Positions 52,072 to 60,083 of a DNA stretch of 64,000 nucleotides are shown piece by piece. The position numbers were made by a program, and so were the translations under genes. The stretch covers positions 1-64,000 of the forward strand of contig OZ245737.1 in NCBI GenBank assembly GCA_965227315.1, given 5' to 3'. Origin of the DNA: JANQHS01 sp965227315 (GTDB lineage Bacteria > Bacteroidota > Bacteroidia > Cytophagales > CCMP332). Each line of letters starts with the position of its first letter. The first letter of the stretch is position 1. The notes beneath the pieces are model-generated. The model was given only the letters and a program-made list of their open reading frames with translations. It searched no databases and was not told the origin of the DNA.

Positions 52072-53106
52072 TCACATAATGAAATTCTTATCGGATCGAA
52101 TGGGAGGGGGAAGCGTTTCAGCATTCAGCATGGCCAGCAGGTCCCTTTCAATGTTTCGACTTATGCTCAGCATTGGCATATCCCCCCCAAGTCCTTCAAA
52201 GGGATTCTCAGTATAGTCGCCGACCAACTCCATCAGAATAAAAACCCAGCTCACAAGGGCGGAGAACGGAATCATGATCCAGTTATAATCAGGACCCAGT
52301 TTAGCAAACTCTGGCAATAAGCCCATTGGAAGAAGTATGACAAAAAGGGCTACAAAATAGTAGCTGATCGAGGCATATGTCCTTGGGATAGGGAAGTTCT
52401 TGATCCTCTCAAGTTTCCCCTGATGCTCATAGAACTCGGTAATCCTGTTCTGGATAGCCATGTGCCTGAAATCATCCATGAGGTTTGCTGTGCGGATCTT
52501 TTGAAGGTCCCTCGATTGCTGATCAAGTAACGAAACGGCGAGGTTTGGTGATTTTCCAAGGGCATCGATGTCGTCTTGCTCCAGATAGCGTTTAAAAATA
52601 TCCTCCATCTGCTCCGTTGGAAATACCGACATGCTTTGTTTTCTCCGCATCCTGGCTAACCTCTTCACGCCCCAGTTGCCGTTCATATGCTCCCATTCCT
52701 GGGGAACAAGAAGTTGTTCTCTTAATTGATATAACCAGGCTATTTGTCTATATATCAATATTTTATGCCAATGATCAAGAATTTTTGAATCGATTGCATC
52801 CTTGACAAACAGGTTGGTTATAAAGTGTCTGGTATTGCTCCCGAAAGCCCTGCTTGTGTTTACGACAGCGCCCCAGATCTTTCTGGCTTCCCAGGTTCGG
52901 TCATAGGCCGAATTGTTCTTGAATCCGACGTAAAAGGATACGGCGATACCGATCAATGAAACCGGAAGCCAGGGAATGGAGAGATATGTCAGTTCAAGAT
53001 GGATGTATAAAAAGTAGATAAAGGTAGCATAGGCTGTTGTATATGTGAGGTGCAGCCATGTCCGTGCCAGCAGGTTCTTAACACTCAGTATCCTTTCAAC
53101 GATCAT
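52072..53106 (-). CDS. Second bestrophin-family channel homologue
   Basis: A 344-residue bestrophin with the conserved FYVGFKNNSAYDRTWEARKIWG near the start, a helical cytosolic middle (longer than in the other copy), the membrane segment YYFVALFVILLPMGLLPEF, and DYTENPFEGLGGDMPM near the end. It differs clearly from the copy at 34208 (divergent cytosolic region), so the two are old paralogues rather than a recent duplication. Divergent from the AI-2E transporter gene with 51 bp between. Confidence 0.9.
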   Translation of the reverse strand: MIVERILSVKNLLARTWLHLTYTTAYATFIYFLYIHLELTYLSIPWLPVSLIGIAVSFYVGFKNNSAYDRTWEARKIWGAVVNTSRAFGSNTRHFITNLFVKDAIDSKILDHWHKILIYRQIAWLYQLREQLLVPQEWEHMNGNWGVKRLARMRRKQSMSVFPTEQMEDIFKRYLEQDDIDALGKSPNLAVSLLDQQSRDLQKIRTANLMDDFRHMAIQNRITEFYEHQGKLERIKNFPIPRTYASISYYFVALFVILLPMGLLPEFAKLGPDYNWIMIPFSALVSWVFILMELVGDYTENPFEGLGGDMPMLSISRNIERDLLAMLNAETLPPPIRSDKNFIM

Positions 53107-53157
53107 GCTCTACAATGTTTTGAACTGACTTATCTTTAGACATCATAATCCAATAGA

Positions 53158-54255
53158 ATGGCTGAAGATATTGAGAAAAGGGAAACATCTCCAAAACCCA
53201 ATTGGAGTGTACAGGAATCGATTGACATTTCGCTGAAGGTAATGTTGGTGATGTTATTGCTCTTTCTCTGTTTTCTGGTCCTGAAACCATTTATTCTGAT
53301 GGTGATCTGGGGGCTGATCATCGGTGTGATGATCTTTCCGGCATTCACCTGGCTCACGGATAAATTAAAGGGAAGAAAAAAGCTGGCAGCGACGCTTACT
53401 ACCTTGGGTCTTGTTCTGATCCTTGTTCTGCCCACGGCTTTCCTGACCGATTCCTTGCTTACCGGAGCTTCGGTTGTGAGAACCTATCTGACAAGCTCTT
53501 CAGAGCTCATTCCACCACCACCGGAATCAGTAGGAAATATCGCCATCATAGGTAAATCTTTGTATAGTTCCTGGAGTCATGCCTCTACGGATCTAAGCCA
53601 GTTTCTTGCTCAATATAAGTCCCAGATCCAATCCGCAGGAGAGTGGGTGCTTGAGAAAGCAGGGAAGGCCGGAGTGGGCCTTCTTCAGTTTGTCTTTTCT
53701 ATCATCATTTCAGGATTTGTTCTGGCCAACTCCAAAAGCGGAAACTCATTCGCCAAACGCCTGGGCTACAAGCTTGCCGGGGAGAAGGGCCTGAAAATGG
53801 TGAAGGACACGGAAACCACCATTCGAAGTGTCGGCAAAGGCATCATAGGGGTCTCTGTCATTCAGGCTTTTTTTATAGCTATTGGCCTTTTTGTCGCAGG
53901 AATACCCGGAGCTGCCTTATGGGCTCTGATCGCGATGTTTTTGGGTATCATTCAGATCGGCACTCTTCCGGTTGTTATCCCGGTGATTATTTACGGGTTT
54001 TATTCGATGTCCACCACCTGGGCCGTAATATTTATGATCTATATGATCCTTGTTTCGCCGTTGGATAATGTTCTAAAGCCCATATTGCTTGGGCGGGGTG
54101 CGCCGGTTCCCATGTTAGTCGTATTCCTGGGAGCCATAGGAGGTTTTATTTCTTTTGGGATCATCGGGTTATTTCTTGGTTCTGTTCTTCTTTCTTTTGG
54201 ATATCAGCTTTTACAGATCTGGCTGGAAAAGGAAGAACAGATCCCGGCAGATTGA
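53158..54255 (+). CDS. AI-2E family transporter (UPF0118)
   Basis: A 365-residue membrane protein with eight or so helices and a soluble loop of about 70 residues after helix 3, the layout of the UPF0118/AI-2E exporter family. VSVIQAFFIAIGLFVAGIPGA and GAPVPMLVVFLGAIGGFISFGIIGLFLG are the conserved C-terminal blocks. The E. coli member TqsA affects autoinducer-2 export and others are Na+/H+ antiporters, so the substrate is open. Confidence 0.92.
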   Translation: MAEDIEKRETSPKPNWSVQESIDISLKVMLVMLLLFLCFLVLKPFILMVIWGLIIGVMIFPAFTWLTDKLKGRKKLAATLTTLGLVLILVLPTAFLTDSLLTGASVVRTYLTSSSELIPPPPESVGNIAIIGKSLYSSWSHASTDLSQFLAQYKSQIQSAGEWVLEKAGKAGVGLLQFVFSIIISGFVLANSKSGNSFAKRLGYKLAGEKGLKMVKDTETTIRSVGKGIIGVSVIQAFFIAIGLFVAGIPGAALWALIAMFLGIIQIGTLPVVIPVIIYGFYSMSTTWAVIFMIYMILVSPLDNVLKPILLGRGAPVPMLVVFLGAIGGFISFGIIGLFLGSVLLSFGYQLLQIWLEKEEQIPAD

Positions 54256-54355
54256 TTTTCGTCCGTTTTCGTGCATGCTTTTTTGCATGAATCGTTCTCT
54301 CAACTGACTACGGTGGCTTTTTGGGGTCTGGCATGTCTTTCGCGGAATTCCGTTC

Positions 54356-56809
54356 ATGAATTACAAACTACTCTGGAGAAGAGCGCTCAGCCAAAGAGGA
54401 TTTAACCTTCTGAACCTCTTGGGGCTCACGCTCGGAATCGGAACATCAATACTGATTTGTGCCTTTGTATATGCCGAATTGACACATGATGAATTCCATG
54501 CCAATTCCGATCGCATTTACAGGATCAACCAAACATTCATTTGGGGAGATGAGAATGAAAATCAATTCTCATCAACAGGCCCGGGTGTTGCGGTTGCGCT
54601 AAAAAAGGAAGTTCCGGAATTTGAGGATGTAGTCAGGATACATACGCCCGGTCAATATCTCATCTCAAATCCGGAGAAAGTAGAGGCACTGAGCTATGAC
54701 AATGACGAACTCTTTGCGGTAGATGAAAACTTTCTGGAGGTCTTTAGCTTTCCTCTGCAAAGCGGGAATGCTTCTACCTGTCTTTCCCAACCAAACTCTT
54801 TGGTGCTGTCTAAAGGTGCTGCCAGGAAATATTTCGGACAAGAAGATCCGATCGGCAAAACGCTTGTCCTTGAAAAGGAAGGAGAAAGCCAGTCGATGAT
54901 CGTTACCGGGGTTATACACGACATACCCGATAATTCCTATATCCAATTCGATATGATCACAGCCTTGAGCAGCATTCCGAGGTTCAAGCGACAGGAATGG
55001 AGTTGGATCTGGACTACCTATGAGACTTATGGATTATTGAGGTCCGGAGCCAGTATTGATCATGTCGTAGAAAAGCTTCAAAAGGTGCCTCAGGTCCATG
55101 CAGAACCCACGCTCAAAAGGGTCATGGGAGTGAGTTTTGATGAGTACATAGCCTCCGGAAAAGAATGGAATCTTTACGCACAGCCGTTCACGAAAATACA
55201 CCTGGGTTCGGAGAAGGTCTACAATCGATTAAACTCCGTTGGAAATCCCAAGGTGGTGAATACGCTTTTGGGAGCGGCCTTATTTGTACTTATGTTGTCC
55301 TGTTTGAATTATGTGAACCTGAAAACCTCTCAGGTCAATAGTCACGCAAGGGTGTCCGGGTTAATGCAGCTCCTTGGGGCGAGCAGACTGGGAATAGGCC
55401 TGGGGTATTTTCTGGAATCATTAGCTTTTTGTCTGATTGCAGTAGTTCTAGGGGTATTGCTTCTGCTGGAATTGTTGTCACCACTGAACAGCCTTTTCAA
55501 CGAAAATATCAGTCTGGACTTTCTTGCCGTTCCTCAGAATTTCATGCTGGTCATTGCAGGGGTTTCCTTCCTGGCTTTGCTGAGCGGACTGTATCCTGCC
55601 TATGTTCTAAGCGCTTACAAACCAATTGATGTTCTTAGAGGTACATTTATTGGTCCCGGGGGGAGTAGATTGATCCGGAACGGATTACTGACCTTTCAAT
55701 TTGTGATCACCATGGTTTTGTTGACCAGCACCATCCTGGTCATTCGTCAACTGGAATACACTCTTGGGCAGGATCTGGGTTTTAGCAGGGAGAACCTCAT
55801 CAGTCTTGAAAAATTGGAATGGACACAAAGCCCGGAAGCGCTGTTAGAGGACCTGAAAAGCAATCCCATGGTGCAGAATGCCTCTCTTTGCTCAGGGATA
55901 CCTCCTGAGGTACGGGGTGGAGACCAATTCATTAAGAAAGACGATCAGAGGTTGACTGTGCCTTTAAATTTTGTCAAGGTAGATCAGCACTATTTTTCGA
56001 CCCTGGAACTGGAACTTCAGGAAGGTAGGGCTTTTAGAGGAGCCAGTCCGGGAGAGCGTGAGAAAGTAATTCTTAATGAGGCTGCGGTGAAGGCTTTGGA
56101 ATGGAATAGCCCGGATGAGGCGATCGGAAAAAGATTGATATACCCACCTGAGAGGGAATTCGAGATCATCGGTGTTGTAAAGGATTTCAGCTTTTGGGGT
56201 GCAAATGCTCCCGTTGAACCAATGGCGCTGTTTCATCTTGAATCGGGCATGTATGACGGTGATCTTTATTTTGTAGCGCTGAAAACCAAACCTATTGACG
56301 AGGGTTCACAACGTGACCTCGTTGCAAATATCGGCGCGACATGGCAGGGCCATTCACCTAAGATCCCGATGGAACTTTCCTTTGTAGAAGACAATATCAG
56401 GGGTTCCTTCAAGGAAGACCAAAAATTTGCCAATGCACTATCCTTTTTCTCTATCCTGGCGATCTGCATTGCTTCTCTAGGCCTTTTTGCCATACTGATA
56501 TTTTCCCTTGAACAAAGGACCAAGGAAATAGCGATCAGAAAGATATTGGGTTCCTCGATGAGCTCAGTTGGGAAAATGATGGTCAAGGAGTTTTTTCTGA
56601 TCATCATGATCGCAATAGCTATTGGGATACCGACGAGCTATTTCGTGATCGATCCCTGGCTCTCAACTTTTGAAGACCCGATCCGAATTGGAGTACTTGA
56701 CTTCATTACATCAGGTTCGTTGATCGTTCTAATTTCTGCATTAATATCTGTGGTTTATCTTCTTAAAGCACAGAAGATCAATCCGATCTTGCTTCTAAAA
56801 GATGACTAG
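54356..56809 (+). CDS. FtsX/MacB-type ABC transporter permease
   Basis: An 817-residue membrane protein with two FtsX halves. Helix 1 (FNLLNLLGLTLGIGTSILI) is followed by a MacB-type periplasmic domain (about 45-270), three helices near 300-430, a second periplasmic domain (about 480-660), and three final helices with EQRTKEIAIRKILGSS. This long ATPase-free form is common in Bacteroidota, often near tripartite export systems. No ATP-binding subunit is adjacent. MacB-like systems transmit force to move lipids, peptides or antibiotics. Confidence 0.92.
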   Translation: MNYKLLWRRALSQRGFNLLNLLGLTLGIGTSILICAFVYAELTHDEFHANSDRIYRINQTFIWGDENENQFSSTGPGVAVALKKEVPEFEDVVRIHTPGQYLISNPEKVEALSYDNDELFAVDENFLEVFSFPLQSGNASTCLSQPNSLVLSKGAARKYFGQEDPIGKTLVLEKEGESQSMIVTGVIHDIPDNSYIQFDMITALSSIPRFKRQEWSWIWTTYETYGLLRSGASIDHVVEKLQKVPQVHAEPTLKRVMGVSFDEYIASGKEWNLYAQPFTKIHLGSEKVYNRLNSVGNPKVVNTLLGAALFVLMLSCLNYVNLKTSQVNSHARVSGLMQLLGASRLGIGLGYFLESLAFCLIAVVLGVLLLLELLSPLNSLFNENISLDFLAVPQNFMLVIAGVSFLALLSGLYPAYVLSAYKPIDVLRGTFIGPGGSRLIRNGLLTFQFVITMVLLTSTILVIRQLEYTLGQDLGFSRENLISLEKLEWTQSPEALLEDLKSNPMVQNASLCSGIPPEVRGGDQFIKKDDQRLTVPLNFVKVDQHYFSTLELELQEGRAFRGASPGEREKVILNEAAVKALEWNSPDEAIGKRLIYPPEREFEIIGVVKDFSFWGANAPVEPMALFHLESGMYDGDLYFVALKTKPIDEGSQRDLVANIGATWQGHSPKIPMELSFVEDNIRGSFKEDQKFANALSFFSILAICIASLGLFAILIFSLEQRTKEIAIRKILGSSMSSVGKMMVKEFFLIIMIAIAIGIPTSYFVIDPWLSTFEDPIRIGVLDFITSGSLIVLISALISVVYLLKAQKINPILLLKDD

Positions 56810-56904
56810 AACGAAGAGCTTAAAAAGCATGTTGAGGAAAAGAGCGAATAAATGACGTTATTCCGACGATTTATCCAATTATTCAGCGGACATTTGCACA
56901 ACCT

Positions 56905-58074
56905 ATGGAAACCCAAACCAAGGCGGGAATAAGTCGCTATAATCAAATCCGTAGTAGATCTCTGGAAATCTGTTCGCCTCTCAAGAAAGAGGATTATGTA
57001 CCGCAACCCGTTTTTTATGTCAGCCCGCCTAAATGGCATTTGGCACATACAACCTGGTTTTTTGAACAATTCATCTTGAAGTCTTATCAACCTGGCTATC
57101 AGGAATTCGATAAGGATTATGGCTTTCTTTTCAATAGCTATTATAACAATGTAGGGGATAGGGTTCTAAGGGCTGAACGCGGAAATCTCACAAGACCCGT
57201 TTTGGAAGAGGTCATTTCTTATCGCGAATACGTTGATCAACATATCGCCGAGTTACTGGAGAATGAGAATTTGGCAACGGAGGTTTTCTCTTTGTTGGAG
57301 CTGGGATTAAATCATGAACAGCAGCATCAGGAGTTACTGATCACTGACCTGAAATACACGATTGGGCATAATCCCCTATTTCCGGTTTATAAGGAGGGGG
57401 GCTCCCTTTTGAATCAAGAAGTAAAAAACCCGAATTCCTGGATTGACTTTGACGAGGAGCTGACTTCAATAGGGTTTGAGGGGGAAGGTTTTTGCTTTGA
57501 TAATGAACGAGCCTCGCATAAGGTTTTCATCAATAGTTTTTCGATCAGGGAAGAATTGGTTTCCAATGCCGAATATTTGGAATTTCTTGATTCCGGTGGA
57601 TATGAGGATTTCAACCTTTGGCTGGATGAAGGTTGGGCGTGGATGCAGGAAACAGGGGTAAGAGCACCCTTGCACTGGCATCGCATTGATGGAAAATGGC
57701 ATCAATTCAGCCTGGGAGGATTAAAGGAGGTTGATCCGGATCATATACTCACTCATGTCAATTACTATGAAGCCAATGCCTTTGCTGCATGGAAAGGTTT
57801 AAGACTCCCCACGGAGTTCGAATGGGAACATGCTTCGGCCCAGATAAAATGGGGGGATCGTTGGGAATGGACCCAAAGTGCCTATCTGCCTTATCCGGGT
57901 TTTAAAAGGGTTTCCGGAGCGGTTGGTGAATACAATGGAAAATTCATGATCAATCAAATGGTTTTAAGGGGAGCATCGGTTGCCACTTCTCCAGGTCATA
58001 GCAGAAAAACGTATCGAAATTTTTTTCATCCGCATTTCCAATGGCAGTATAGCGGAATAAGATTAGCAAAATGA
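56905..58074 (+). CDS. egtB: Ergothioneine biosynthesis protein EgtB (non-haem iron sulfoxide synthase)
   Basis: A 389-residue protein. The N-terminal DinB_2 part holds the iron ligands: His48 in PPKWHLAHTTWFFE, and His137 and His141 in LNHEQQHQELLITD. The C-terminal FGE-sulfatase domain includes FSIREELVSNAEYLEFLDSGGY, GLRLPTEFEWEHASAQ and a final HPHFQWQYSGIRL. EgtB joins trimethylhistidine (hercynine) to a thiol. EgtA/EgtC are absent here, which would fit the cysteine-using EgtB type. It overlaps egtD by 4 bp. Confidence 0.9.
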   Translation: METQTKAGISRYNQIRSRSLEICSPLKKEDYVPQPVFYVSPPKWHLAHTTWFFEQFILKSYQPGYQEFDKDYGFLFNSYYNNVGDRVLRAERGNLTRPVLEEVISYREYVDQHIAELLENENLATEVFSLLELGLNHEQQHQELLITDLKYTIGHNPLFPVYKEGGSLLNQEVKNPNSWIDFDEELTSIGFEGEGFCFDNERASHKVFINSFSIREELVSNAEYLEFLDSGGYEDFNLWLDEGWAWMQETGVRAPLHWHRIDGKWHQFSLGGLKEVDPDHILTHVNYYEANAFAAWKGLRLPTEFEWEHASAQIKWGDRWEWTQSAYLPYPGFKRVSGAVGEYNGKFMINQMVLRGASVATSPGHSRKTYRNFFHPHFQWQYSGIRLAK

Positions 58075-59018
58075 GTTTCAAAGAAGAGTTTGGCAGGGAT
58101 GTGAATGAGGGTCTATCTGCTGTAAAAAAGAGTTTGCCTTCGAGGTATTTTTACGACAAAAGGGGAGATGCCCTGTTTGTTGAGATCATGAATTCAGAGG
58201 AATACTATCTGAGCAGGGCCGAATTGGAGATCTGGAAAGAGCAGTCCGTTGATATTTTGAATTCTATCGGGATCAATTCTGAGCCGGTCGATATTTATGA
58301 ACTCGGAGCCGGGGATGGCACCAAAACCATTGAACTACTGAAAGTTCTTAACGGTCATAGCTACCATTTTAAGCCTATAGATATTTCTCAAAATGCCCTT
58401 GATATTCTCGAAAGGAAGATTAAAAATGTTCTGCCGAGGGTACAAATGATGGGTATTAAGAGTGAATACTTCAAAGCCCTTGAACAAATTCGCTCCAAGG
58501 ACAAAAAGATCATTCTTTTCCTTGGCTCCAACGTTGGTAATCTCACACCCCAGCAGAGTGAGGAGTTTGTCGGCAGGCTGAGCAGGCTCATGGGGCCAAC
58601 GGATAAACTGGTCATTGGTTTCGATTTGAAGAAATCATCGGAGATCGTTTTACCGGCATACAATGATTCCAAGGGGTATACCAGGGATTTTAACCTGAAC
58701 CTTCTTGAGCGTATCAATAATGAATTGGGCGGAAATTTCAACCTTGCACTTTTTGATCATGAGCCTGAGTATGACGAAGCCACAGGGTTAGCCCAAAGTT
58801 TTTTGGTGTCAAGGGCGGATCAGGATGTGAGAATTAAGTTCCTGGATAAGACCTTTCATTTTGACAAGGGGGAAAGGGTTCATACTGAAATATCCCGGAA
58901 GTTTACATTGGAGGAGATTCAAAATGTCGCCGCACGACAAAACCTGAGAATCGTAGAAACCTTTTTCGACTCAAATCAATTTTTTACTGACATTATATTC
59001 GAAAAGGAAAGACCATGA
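58071..59018 (+). CDS. egtD: L-histidine N-alpha-methyltransferase EgtD
   Basis: A 315-residue methyltransferase that makes hercynine from histidine with three S-adenosylmethionine molecules. Markers are SRYFYDKRGDALFVEIMNSE, the SAM motif YELGAGDGTKTIELL, and LFLGSNVGNLTPQQ. The C-terminal RVHTEISRKFTLEEI contains the conserved Glu of the substrate pocket. ATG within the 4-bp ATGA overlap with egtB, and a 4-bp overlap with the DUF427 gene follows; the unit is plainly an operon. Confidence 0.93.
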   Translation: MSFKEEFGRDVNEGLSAVKKSLPSRYFYDKRGDALFVEIMNSEEYYLSRAELEIWKEQSVDILNSIGINSEPVDIYELGAGDGTKTIELLKVLNGHSYHFKPIDISQNALDILERKIKNVLPRVQMMGIKSEYFKALEQIRSKDKKIILFLGSNVGNLTPQQSEEFVGRLSRLMGPTDKLVIGFDLKKSSEIVLPAYNDSKGYTRDFNLNLLERINNELGGNFNLALFDHEPEYDEATGLAQSFLVSRADQDVRIKFLDKTFHFDKGERVHTEISRKFTLEEIQNVAARQNLRIVETFFDSNQFFTDIIFEKERP

Positions 59019-59293
59019 AAGCAATTTGGAAAGACACTGTATTAGCGGAAAGCGACGATACTATTATTATCGAAGGGAACCACTACTTCCCAAAAGAATC
59101 CCTCAATAAGGAATATTTCAAAGAATCAGAGACACATACGGTATGTCACTGGAAAGGGACAGCATCGTATTATAATGTCCAGGTGAATGGAGATACCAAT
59201 GCGGATGCTGCCTGGTATTATCCCCAAGCCTCGGATCTGGCGAAGAACATTGAGGGTCGCGTTGCCTTTTGGAAAGGGGTAGAAGTGGTTTAA
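59015..59293 (+). CDS. DUF427 family protein
   Basis: A 92-residue protein. VLAESDDTIIIEGNHYFPKES, THTVCHWKGTASYYNVQVNG, AAWYYPQASDLAKNIEGRVAFWKGVEV covers the whole DUF427 domain, a small beta fold of unknown function. Its 4-bp overlap with egtD suggests a role linked to ergothioneine or its turnover, by context only. Confidence 0.9.
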   Translation: MKAIWKDTVLAESDDTIIIEGNHYFPKESLNKEYFKESETHTVCHWKGTASYYNVQVNGDTNADAAWYYPQASDLAKNIEGRVAFWKGVEVV

Positions 59294-59303
59294 CTTAGGG
59301 TCT

Positions 59304-60077
59304 ATGATCGAAACCCTACATCGGGCAGCCCAATATCTGTCCGCAGCTGCCAATAGCTACCTTCCGGTATCGGATGATGATTCTCACGCGAATCTTGAGT
59401 GGAGCAACGAGTTTCTTGCCTTAACTACAAGACCCTTGAATGGAGCCGGTAACCTGGCATTATCCCTGAATTACCCGGATTTTAAGCTTGAATGGGTGGA
59501 GCCTGGCGAAAGAATTATATCTGATCTGGAATTGAATGGGAAAACCCATGGCGAGGTACTTTCCTGGCTAGAGGAAAGCTCATCCAGGGCGGGCTTGCAT
59601 GGAAAGTTTGAGTTTAGCTTCAATTACGAGCTGCGCTATGACTATGGAGCAGAGTACACTTTCAGCCAACCTCATCCCGAAGAGTTTGTCGTCTTTGCTA
59701 ACAATAGAAGCAATGCTCAAAAGGCGCTTGAAGAACTTTTTGAGGATATGGAAGAGGTTTCCGAGATACGCGTATGGCCCGACCATTTCGACACCGCAGG
59801 CATTATTACGGTAGAAAAAAAGGGAGACGAGATTCTGTCCCGCATTGGCGTTGGTTTAGCTATTCCTGATGGCATGGTTAAAGACATGTACTATTATGCG
59901 ACCGCGTATCCCCATGGCAAGGAGATTGATTACTCGGATCTACCCGGACTCAGAAATGGTATGTGGATCACCGACGAATGGAAGGGCATGGTCCTGCCTG
60001 CTTCAAATGTTTCTGAAGAAAAAGCATTGATCTTTTTCAAGGAAGCGGTGATGATACTTCAGGCTTTAATGACCTGA
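59304..60077 (+). CDS. Conserved-looking protein of unknown function in the ergothioneine operon
   Basis: A 257-residue soluble protein that I cannot place in a family. Residues 1-18 are helical (IETLHRAAQYLSAAANSY), the middle is strand-rich, and the segment EIRVWPDHFDTAGIITVEK with later YPHGKEIDYSDLPGLRNGMWIT is distinctive (WPxHFD). No signal peptide or membrane segment. It begins 10 bp after the DUF427 gene on the same strand, so it is probably the fourth gene of that operon. It ends 6 bp before the convergent T9SS gene. Confidence 0.65.
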   Translation: MIETLHRAAQYLSAAANSYLPVSDDDSHANLEWSNEFLALTTRPLNGAGNLALSLNYPDFKLEWVEPGERIISDLELNGKTHGEVLSWLEESSSRAGLHGKFEFSFNYELRYDYGAEYTFSQPHPEEFVVFANNRSNAQKALEELFEDMEEVSEIRVWPDHFDTAGIITVEKKGDEILSRIGVGLAIPDGMVKDMYYYATAYPHGKEIDYSDLPGLRNGMWITDEWKGMVLPASNVSEEKALIFFKEAVMILQALMT

Positions 60078-60083
60078 AGATCC

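Noticed and set aside
54271..54292. CATGC-TTTTTT-GCATG hairpin between AI-2E transporter and FtsX permease genes
   Set aside because: Only 5 bp of stem and no T run after it; too weak to call a terminator.
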